From DASWUZ01 sp036401375 (GTDB taxonomy: Bacteria; Acidobacteriota; Terriglobia; Terriglobales; Acidobacteriaceae), in the NCBI GenBank assembly GCA_036401375.1, contig DASWVB010000015.1, forward strand, positions 1 through 28,592: DNA of 28,592 bases, in the 5' to 3' direction. Positions 22,889 through 28,592 of the stretch are shown here, one piece after another. How positions within the stretch are numbered: the stretch's first letter is position 1; every line of letters begins with the position of its first letter. Made by a program: the position numbers and the translations under genes. The notes under the pieces were generated by a model that was given only the letters and a program-made list of their open reading frames with translations, was not told the DNA's origin and ran no database searches.

Positions 22889-24151
22889 TCAGCCGCCTCC
22901 GGGGGCGAAGAGCATCACCACCGACAGCGCGATCACGATGATCGCTGTCGCCCAGGCAATCGCGTTGAACCAGCGTGAGTTTACATGCTTTCCCATCAGG
23001 TCTTTTCGGTTGATCAGCAGCAGCATGAAGATGATCACGACCGGCAGCAGAACTCCATTCAAGACCTGCGACAGGATCGTGATCCTCACCAGGGGGAAGT
23101 TGGGAATCAGCACCACGGCCGCCCCGCCGATGATCAGCAGCGTATAGAGCCAGTAGAAGACGGGGGCTTCCTTGAAGGTCTTATCGACGCCCGACTCCAA
23201 GCCCAGCCCCTCGCACACGGTGTAAGCCGTGGACAGAGGCAGGATCGACGCGGCAAACAGCGAAGCGTTAAACAGCCCAAAGGCGAACAGCAGAAAGGCG
23301 TAGTTGCCGGCCAGCGGCTTCATCGCCTCGGCGGCGTCCTCCGGCACCTTGATGGCGCCCAGCCCATGCGCAAACAGCGTCGCCGCGCATGCCACGACGA
23401 TGAACCAGGCCACGATGTCCGTGAAGAACGAGCCGACGATCACGTCCAGCCGCGAGGCCGCATAGTTCTTGATGCTGATGCCCTTTTCCACCACCGAAGA
23501 CTGCAGGTAGAACTGCATCCACGGCGCAATGGTGGTGCCGATCACGCCTACGACCATGTAGACGTAGCTGCTCTCACGCCACACCGCGCGGGGCGGCATC
23601 TTGACGGTAGCCACCAGCGCCTCATGCCAGCTCGGTCCCGATAGAACGCCTGCAATGATGTACGCGATGTAGAAGACCGAGGCCGCGAGAAAGACCTTCT
23701 CCACCCCCTTGTAGTTCCCCTTCACCACCAGCAGCCACACCAGCAGCGCACACACCGGCACGGAGATGTCCTTGTGAATGTGAAAGAGCTGCAGGCTGCC
23801 CGCGATCCCGGAGAACTCGGCGATGACGTTGCCGAAGTTCACCACCACCAGCAGGATCATCATGATGAAGGTGGCGCGGAGCCCGAACTCCTCGCGGATC
23901 AGGTCGCTGAGCCCCTTGCCCGTGACCACGCCCATGCGCGCGCACATCTCCTGCACCACGATGAGAGCGAGGGTGATCGGCAGCATGGTCCACAGCAGGG
24001 TGTAGCCGAACTGCGCACCCGCCTGGGAGTAGGTGAGGATGCCGCCGGCGTCGTTATCTACATTGGCGGTGATGAAGCCCGGACCGAGCACCGCCAGGAA
24101 GAGCAGGATGCGCGTCTTCCAGGCGACGGTCGTGCCACTCTTTCTTTGCAT
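22889..24151 (-). CDS. Nramp-related transporter, probably Mg2+ (NRMT-like)
   Basis: This membrane protein of 420 residues has 11 or so spans and the SLC11/Nramp fold, for example QAGAQFGYTLLWTMLP after span 1. The metal-site motifs differ from Mn/Fe carriers. Aligned on QAGA, the span-1 motif DPGN is replaced by D34-A-G-G37. In span 6 the MPH motif is replaced by A209-P-W211 (GTTIAPWMQFYL). Loss of the metal-binding methionine is known from the magnesium-transporting Nramp-related proteins (NMgt/NRMT). The gene lies 70 bp behind a soluble MgtE-N/CBS protein gene on the same strand, which supports Mg2+ as substrate. The start MQRKSGTTVAWKTRILL is normal for the family. Manganese or another divalent ion is not excluded. 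Confidence 0.88.
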   Translation of the reverse strand: MQRKSGTTVAWKTRILLFLAVLGPGFITANVDNDAGGILTYSQAGAQFGYTLLWTMLPITLALIVVQEMCARMGVVTGKGLSDLIREEFGLRATFIMMILLVVVNFGNVIAEFSGIAGSLQLFHIHKDISVPVCALLVWLLVVKGNYKGVEKVFLAASVFYIAYIIAGVLSGPSWHEALVATVKMPPRAVWRESSYVYMVVGVIGTTIAPWMQFYLQSSVVEKGISIKNYAASRLDVIVGSFFTDIVAWFIVVACAATLFAHGLGAIKVPEDAAEAMKPLAGNYAFLLFAFGLFNASLFAASILPLSTAYTVCEGLGLESGVDKTFKEAPVFYWLYTLLIIGGAAVVLIPNFPLVRITILSQVLNGVLLPVVIIFMLLLINRKDLMGKHVNSRWFNAIAWATAIIVIALSVVMLFAPGGG

Positions 24152-24221
24152 GCCGCTCCCAGCTCCTGGCGCAACCGCTGCACGTCAGGCATTTCTCTCG
24201 TCCGGCATCTGCCGGCTGTCT

Positions 24222-25487
24222 CTAATGGCGTTCGCGCAGGAACGCGATCACATGATCGGGCTGCACCACCCCTGCAAGCCGTCCGGCCGGATCAATGACC
24301 GGCAGTGCGCGCAGGTTGTACTTGTCGAACAGCTCCGCCACCTGGGGATCGCGCATATCCATACCCGAGGAGATGAAGTGCGGCTCCGCCAGTACGGCCA
24401 CGCGCGTGTCCGGCTGCGCCAGCACCAGGCGGGAGAGCGGGACCACTCCCTTGAGCACGCCGCCCCCGTCGACCAGGTACACCTCGGCAACGCTCTCCGG
24501 GTCTCCGTCAAACTCGCGTAGGGCCTGGATGGCATCCGCTACCGTTCCATCGAGCGATACCGAGACGAAATCCGGCGTCATCCGCCCCGCGGCGGAGTCT
24601 TCCCGGTACTCCAGCAGCTCTTCGACCTCGTGGCGCTCCTCCGGGCTCATGCCCTGCAGGATGGCCTTAGAATGTGCGCGCGGCAGATCGCCCAGCATGT
24701 CCGCCGCCGCGCCCGGGTCCATCTCTTCCACGATGCCGGCCACCGTCTCGCAGTCCAGCGAATCGATGAGCGACCGCTGCAGCTTCGGGCCAACCTCTTC
24801 CAGGGTCTCCGCCGCGACCTCTTCATCGAGGGTGGTGAAGATGGCCTTCCGCTCGGCCGGCGCAAGCTCCTCGAGGATGTCAGCCAGGTCGGAGGGGTGC
24901 ATCTGCGCCAGGTGCGTGTGTTCGATCTTGAGCTTGACCCGGCGCGCGGGGTCGACCTCGATCAGATCGACCAGCTCCCAGGGGATGACGCGGGCCGGAA
25001 ATCGCCGGGCGAAGCTGTCCAGCGTCGTCCTCGGCATGAGGCCTTTGAAGATGCGCCGGACGGCGCCGCGCAGCCCCACCTCCACCTCGCGCACCCGCAG
25101 GTCCTGCTGCGAGGCGTTCTCGCCGGGGCAGAACCACTGAAGGTCGACGTCGTTGACGCGGACCACCTTCCGGCCATGCACATCGATGATCTGCTGGTCG
25201 AGCAGGTCCTGCTGCAGCATCAGGAAGCTGTCGTCGGGCGTGACGGGGCGCAGCACCGCCTCCGGGCGCAGCTCGAGTGCGCCGCTCGGGGTCTGCAACA
25301 GGTCCCTCGCCGGAACCAGCTCCCGCCCCTCGCGCGTCTTGAGGATCAGTCCCGCGACGATGCCCGCCTCGGTTCCCGTGCCGACCGCGATGTCCTTGAC
25401 CCGCCCGCGCAGATGGCCGCCCGTGTCCGTGACCGGAGTACCGATCAGCGACGTCAGGTTGCTCGGAAATGTGCGTCTCTCGCGCAT
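24222..25487 (-). CDS. PRC-barrel / MgtE-N / CBS protein without membrane domain
   Basis: This soluble protein of 421 residues has three regions. Residues 8-120 hold two PRC-barrel-like segments (SLIGTPVTDTGGHLRGRVKD and IIDVHGRKVVRVNDVDL). Residues about 190-297 are an MgtE N domain (QMHPSDLADILEELAPAERK, then helical repeats each with acidic residues). Residues 300-421 are a CBS pair (AGRMTPDFVSVSLDGTV, then NLRALPVIDPAGRLAGVV). In MgtE channels the N and CBS domains bind Mg2+ and gate the pore, but here the membrane domain is absent. The gene is upstream of and co-directional with the Nramp-related transporter, so it probably acts as its Mg-sensing regulatory subunit. GTG/ATG starts before 25487 are not seen; the ATG sits just beyond AGAGACGC. 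Confidence 0.9.
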   Translation of the reverse strand: MRERRTFPSNLTSLIGTPVTDTGGHLRGRVKDIAVGTGTEAGIVAGLILKTREGRELVPARDLLQTPSGALELRPEAVLRPVTPDDSFLMLQQDLLDQQIIDVHGRKVVRVNDVDLQWFCPGENASQQDLRVREVEVGLRGAVRRIFKGLMPRTTLDSFARRFPARVIPWELVDLIEVDPARRVKLKIEHTHLAQMHPSDLADILEELAPAERKAIFTTLDEEVAAETLEEVGPKLQRSLIDSLDCETVAGIVEEMDPGAAADMLGDLPRAHSKAILQGMSPEERHEVEELLEYREDSAAGRMTPDFVSVSLDGTVADAIQALREFDGDPESVAEVYLVDGGGVLKGVVPLSRLVLAQPDTRVAVLAEPHFISSGMDMRDPQVAELFDKYNLRALPVIDPAGRLAGVVQPDHVIAFLRERH

Positions 25488-25659
25488 GGGCAGGGGCCGC
25501 GTTTTCAGTCGCGGCAGCTCAAAGTATTCTCAGGCTCGTGGTCCGGCTTGAAGTCTATCAGGCGAGTTGCTCCCCGCCTCCACTTATGTGTCCTCTGCCC
25601 GGCTGTGCCGGTCTGCCCACCGCCGGTCCGCCTGCGCATCTTATCCGGCAGGTGAATCT
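25488..25659. promoter_or_regulatory. Divergent promoter region; no M-box seen
   Basis: This 172-bp spacer between the MgtE-N/CBS gene and the DUF606-like gene must hold both promoters. I looked for the conserved elements of the magnesium M-box riboswitch and did not find them. No clear -35/-10 pair is visible. Confidence 0.4.
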
Positions 25660-26100
25660 ATGCTCTGGATCGTCTATGTAGTTGCGGCGCTGGCCGGCGC
25701 AGCCAACCCGTTCCAATCGGGCGCCAACGCGCAGTTGAACAAGCAGCTTGGCCAGCCGCTCTGGGCGGGACTCATCGTCTATTTCACGGGAATGCTGGCC
25801 CTGCTGGCCGCGCAGCTTGTCTTCGGCCGCGCCTTCCCGTTTGGGAAAGCCGGCGAAGTCAGCTGGTGGGCATGGCTCGGCGGCCTCATCAGTATCGGGT
25901 CGACCATGGCCGGCCTGATGCTGGCGCAGCGCCTCGGCTCAGGCCTCTTTACCGGCCTCAGTATCACCGCCGCACTCATCACCTCGGTCGTCCTGGACCA
26001 GTTCGGACTGCTGGGCTTTCGCCAGCACTCGGCCTCTCCGGCGCGCCTCGCCGGCTGTGCCCTGCTGATCGCGGGAGTCTGGCTGGTGGCTCGCTTCTAG
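25660..26100 (+). CDS. DUF606/YdcZ-like DMT family membrane protein
   Basis: This small membrane protein of 146 residues has about five spans: LWIVYVVAALAGAANPFQ, LIVYFTGMLALLAAQLVF, WWAWLGGLISIGSTMAGL, GLFTGLSITAALITSVVL and LAGCALLIAGVWLVARF. The pattern ANPFQSGANAQLNKQLGQP after span 1, the length and the LDQFGLLGF motif match the YdcZ (DUF606) branch of drug/metabolite transporters. The frame is open from 25567, but ATG 25660 is preferred: AGGTGA stands five bases before it and the membrane span starts at once. The substrate is unknown. It faces the NIPSNAP gene in convergent orientation. Confidence 0.88.
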   Translation: MLWIVYVVAALAGAANPFQSGANAQLNKQLGQPLWAGLIVYFTGMLALLAAQLVFGRAFPFGKAGEVSWWAWLGGLISIGSTMAGLMLAQRLGSGLFTGLSITAALITSVVLDQFGLLGFRQHSASPARLAGCALLIAGVWLVARF

Positions 26101-26252
26101 CCCGCCTTGCAGCCAAAACTATAGGGATAAGCAGCGGGCCGGCCGCGATGGCATACCCGATGCATCCGGATACCTACATACATCAAGGGGACGGATGCTG
26201 TGCGCCGGCCTTTGCCAGGCGCCAGCGCCGCTTGGCTTTATGCAGCAGCTAG

Positions 26253-27050
26253 TCAGATCTGAGAGCAGGCAAGAGGGCTGAGTACGAGATTGGTGATGCT
26301 GCTGACGATCGACTCCGCCGCATAGCGCGGGTCGGAAGACAGCTTCTTCCAGGCGGGATCGCTGGTGAAGGCGCTCCACCTGGCCGTCATGTCAGCCAGG
26401 CTGGTGAAGCTCAGCATGTAAGTGAGCTGCGGCAGCTGCGGGCCGATCAGCGTGTCTCCGTAGAAGACAGGCCAGAACCCGGCGCGCTCGAAGATCTCAT
26501 ACTCACCACTGTTGAACATCTCGACCTTGCGAACATGTGCCGCGTTTGTCGGACTCTCGTAAGTACGCAGCTGGAACATCCGCCCGCCGCGCGGGGCCGA
26601 GGCCGGAGGCAGCGTCAGTTTTGGACGCCCCTCGAAGGCCTGCATCAGGGAGCTCTCGATCCGCACAAACGGAGGCTGCGCCGCAGGAGCGCTCCAGAAC
26701 GGTGCAGCCGCCTTCAGGAAAGCAGCGTCCTTTGCCAGCTCGAGATCGCTGGTCACCAGCGCCTCGACGCTCATGCCCGGCACCAGCACATAGTAGGCCG
26801 GAGTCTCCGGCCCATACTCCAGGCTGAACGCCCCCACCGGGGAAAACCCCAGCCGGTTCAGCCCGGGAATCAGCGCATCGGCGAAGTAGCCCTGGGCAAG
26901 GCCGGTCTGCGCACCATTCTGCAGCTTGTACTTCCGCAGCTCGTAAAACTCCCGCGGCGCCGGGCCCCCAGCCTGCGCGACAGCGCTCCTCGAGGCCAAA
27001 GCAATCGCCGATGCACTGACAGATCTGGTCAAAAAGGTCCTTCTTTCCAT
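26253..27050 (-). CDS. Exported NIPSNAP-domain protein
   Basis: This protein of 265 residues has two NIPSNAP-like ferredoxin-fold repeats: the first opens REFYELRKYKLQNG (about 33-46) and the second RGGRMFQLRTYESP (about 153-166). A twin-arginine-like leader (MERRTFLTRSVSASAIAL) ends near SAVAQA, so export, probably by Tat, is likely. ATG 27050 is chosen because AGGGGAGA precedes it and it starts the leader; the frame is open to 27164. NIPSNAP proteins have no settled enzyme activity. In this group of bacteria they are often seen as periplasmic proteins near sugar-metabolism genes, and the next gene upstream is a ThuA-domain protein. The two are likely co-transcribed. Confidence 0.87.
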   Translation of the reverse strand: MERRTFLTRSVSASAIALASRSAVAQAGGPAPREFYELRKYKLQNGAQTGLAQGYFADALIPGLNRLGFSPVGAFSLEYGPETPAYYVLVPGMSVEALVTSDLELAKDAAFLKAAAPFWSAPAAQPPFVRIESSLMQAFEGRPKLTLPPASAPRGGRMFQLRTYESPTNAAHVRKVEMFNSGEYEIFERAGFWPVFYGDTLIGPQLPQLTYMLSFTSLADMTARWSAFTSDPAWKKLSSDPRYAAESIVSSITNLVLSPLACSQI

Positions 27051-27167
27051 CCGTCTCCCCTGTAGCCGCCGAACAAGTAAACCGCTATCGAGCCTGCTGC
27101 CCGGGTCTGCCGCTTCGGGCGAATCGACTATCCGCCGAAGTCCTGACGACCCGGCCGGCGGCAAGAG

Positions 27168-28541
27168 TCAGAGCCCGGTCTTCATCACCTCAAGCCCCGA
27201 CTTCGAGACCTGCACATCGTCCGAAGACTGGCCTCCGCTGAAGGCGGCAATGATGTAGCCGCTCTTGCCACGGGAGATCACTCCGCCCTCCCATCCGAAC
27301 TCACCGGTCAGCGGAGCACGGGCCTTGCTGCCGCTGTTCTTGAGCGTGTCCGCCATCTCGGAGGCCTTTGCATACGCGATGGCCAGCAGGTTCGAGCCCT
27401 TGTCGGCGGCCGTCGGTTCCACCTTGACGTGCCCCACCACGACCATCTTCGACGTCCACGACTGCACGTTGTCTCCATCGAAGTAGGCCACCAGCGCCAC
27501 CCCGTTGATCTTCAGCTCCGTCGCACGCCTCTGCATGGTCGCGAGCGCCGCATCGGCCAGGGCAGCGAAGTTGGGCGGCGTCGCCGCCGGCCCGCCCGGC
27601 GCGGCAGCCACCGGAGCTGCTGCCCGGATCGACGAATCCATGTCCTCGATATCGACCCGCACCGCTGCAACCTCCGCTGAGGGGAAGTTCGCGGGAACCC
27701 TCTGGGTCACCCTGCCGGTCGCCGCCCACTCCGCTCCGCGCTGATAGGTCGCGATGAATCCCACGCAACTCAGCGCTGCAACATCGTGGCCCATCGTGGT
27801 GTGGAAGACTCGACCCTTGCCATAGGAGATCGTTATCAGCATCGGCTCATCGCGCCCGGTGCCGTGATTTTCCGGGTCGGAGTGCGCCGTCGCCAGCACG
27901 GTCATGTGCTCGCCCGGTTCGCGCAGGGTGGCATAGAGCTCGTCGCCCGCGTGCATCCACACCCGCGGCAGCCCGCGCATGATCGGATGCTCCGGCGCGC
28001 GCGTCTCCACCTGGAACGGCAGCCGCGCTCCATGAGAGCCCGCATCCCCGGCAGACGGGTCCGACACCAGCTTTCCGTCTTTGAAGTACCACATCGGGCC
28101 GGACCTCCCGGTGCGGTTGCGCCAGCCACCGACCCCGGTCATCGCGTTCCACGCAGCCCAGTCGGGGAAGGCATTGTCGGCGGCATGCACCACCACCAGC
28201 CCGCCTCCAGCGCTCACATAAGCCTCAAGCTGCTGACGCAGGTTCGCGGGCCAGTCCGGGCCGTCGTAGTTCCACACCACGGCCCGGTACTTCGCAAATT
28301 CCGGTGAAAAGCCGCTGAAATCCTCACCCGCCGCGGGCGCGGTCGCGACGGTGACGGCAAACATACCGGTCTCGTCGAGCTCCCGCTTGAGCACCGGCGT
28401 AGTGAGCTTCCAGTTGTGATAGGCTCCGCCGCTCTGTCCGTCGATCAGCAGCACCGGGATAGGCCTGGCCGTCGCGGACGCCGCAGAGGGCAGCCCGCAA
28501 AGCCCCGCAACCAGGGCAATTGCATATAGAAGTCTTCTCAT
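27168..28541 (-). CDS. Exported ThuA-domain protein with C-terminal GlcG/HbpS-like region
   Basis: This protein of 457 residues has a signal peptide (MRRLLYAIALVAGLCGLPSA, cut near SATA). Residues about 28-265 are a ThuA (trehalose-utilisation) domain with a class I glutamine-amidotransferase-like fold: VLLIDGQSGGAYHNWKLTT, AVVWNYDGPDWP, GGGLVVVHAADNAFPDW and GRVFHTTMGHD. After a Pro/Ala linker around 310-325 comes a second region (about 328-457) resembling GlcG/HbpS-type domains: ADAALATMQRRATELKINGV, VVAYFDGDN-like strands, AIAYAKASEMAD and IAAFSGGQSSDDVQVSKSGL. Such a fusion is unusual to me. It may process or bind a carbohydrate in the periplasm. The upstream NIPSNAP relationship suggests a shared transcript (gene order ThuA then NIPSNAP). 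Confidence 0.87.
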   Translation of the reverse strand: MRRLLYAIALVAGLCGLPSAASATARPIPVLLIDGQSGGAYHNWKLTTPVLKRELDETGMFAVTVATAPAAGEDFSGFSPEFAKYRAVVWNYDGPDWPANLRQQLEAYVSAGGGLVVVHAADNAFPDWAAWNAMTGVGGWRNRTGRSGPMWYFKDGKLVSDPSAGDAGSHGARLPFQVETRAPEHPIMRGLPRVWMHAGDELYATLREPGEHMTVLATAHSDPENHGTGRDEPMLITISYGKGRVFHTTMGHDVAALSCVGFIATYQRGAEWAATGRVTQRVPANFPSAEVAAVRVDIEDMDSSIRAAAPVAAAPGGPAATPPNFAALADAALATMQRRATELKINGVALVAYFDGDNVQSWTSKMVVVGHVKVEPTAADKGSNLLAIAYAKASEMADTLKNSGSKARAPLTGEFGWEGGVISRGKSGYIIAAFSGGQSSDDVQVSKSGLEVMKTGL

Positions 28542-28592
28542 AGTTAACCGGGGCGCAGGTCACTTGCAGCGCCCGTCAACTATAGCGAACCC

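Noticed and set aside
24630..25655. Plus-strand open frame antisense to the MgtE-N/CBS gene
   Set aside because: It is a shadow of a well-supported gene with Gln/Arg/His-rich composition.
25488..25659. M-box magnesium riboswitch upstream of the MgtE-N/CBS gene
   Set aside because: The conserved M-box elements are not seen by eye; a covariance-model search would settle it.

Overview
The window is about 63% GC by eye and densely coded on both strands. It has no rRNA, tRNA, phage or insertion-sequence genes that I can recognise. The gene content points to the Acidobacteriota, most likely class Terriglobia (Granulicella/Edaphobacter/Terriglobus-like). The clues are the bacillithiol gene bshC next to a bacilliredoxin in a high-GC Gram-negative-type genome, a secreted protein with a Cys-x-(T)-M-R-S-Y-R motif that I associate with acidobacteria, and short degenerate intergenic repeats. 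The lineage is inferred, not proven.

Layout. 110-1949: GNAT acetyltransferase (-), ICMT-like membrane methyltransferase (-), and a divergent HIHH-motif membrane protein (+). 2065-2961: 2OG-Fe(II) oxygenase (+) ended by a strong intrinsic terminator. 3202-4133: a cysteine-free Rrf2 regulator followed by a DoxX-like membrane protein with no conventional start (both -). 4333-6235: YmdB-type phosphodiesterase and acyltransferase-3 membrane protein (+). 6514-9364: a molybdate operon made of an HTH-Mop regulator, modA, modB and modC. 9480-10520: murB (-). 10787-13365: bacilliredoxin (+) convergent with bshC (-), separated by a repeat-rich spacer. 13730-14798: ADP-ribose-pyrophosphatase-like Nudix hydrolase and a cold-shock protein (+). 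15094-17711: ABC-2 exporter ATPase and permease (+). 17909-19021: two small secreted proteins on opposite strands. 19172-21267: xerC and xerD as an overlapping pair (-). 21388-22870: HAD-IB phosphatase and MutT-like Nudix (+). 22889-25487: a two-gene operon (-) of a soluble PRC/MgtE-N/CBS protein followed by an Nramp-related transporter with non-canonical metal-site motifs. 25660-26100: DUF606/YdcZ-like membrane protein (+). 26253-28541: NIPSNAP-domain protein and ThuA-domain protein (-), both exported.

How genes work together. The Mop-HTH protein probably senses molybdate and controls modABC; ModC lacks the usual C-terminal Mop/TOBE domain, so the only Mop module of the locus is in the regulator. 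BshC makes bacillithiol and the bacilliredoxin reduces bacillithiolated proteins. The Nramp-related permease has DAGG and APW where classical Nramp Mn/Fe carriers have DPGN and MPH, and it sits beside a membrane-free MgtE-N/CBS protein. Together they look like a magnesium uptake system with a separate Mg-sensing subunit, which is the most interesting system in the window.

Repeats worth attention are a 129-bp tandem duplication at 11332-11589, a strictly 16-bp periodic five-copy array that runs into the 3' end of xerC, a 15-bp repeat coding a SAGAA-rich insert inside the XerC catalytic domain, and a 155-bp spacer inside modA-modB that looks coding-like on the opposite strand.
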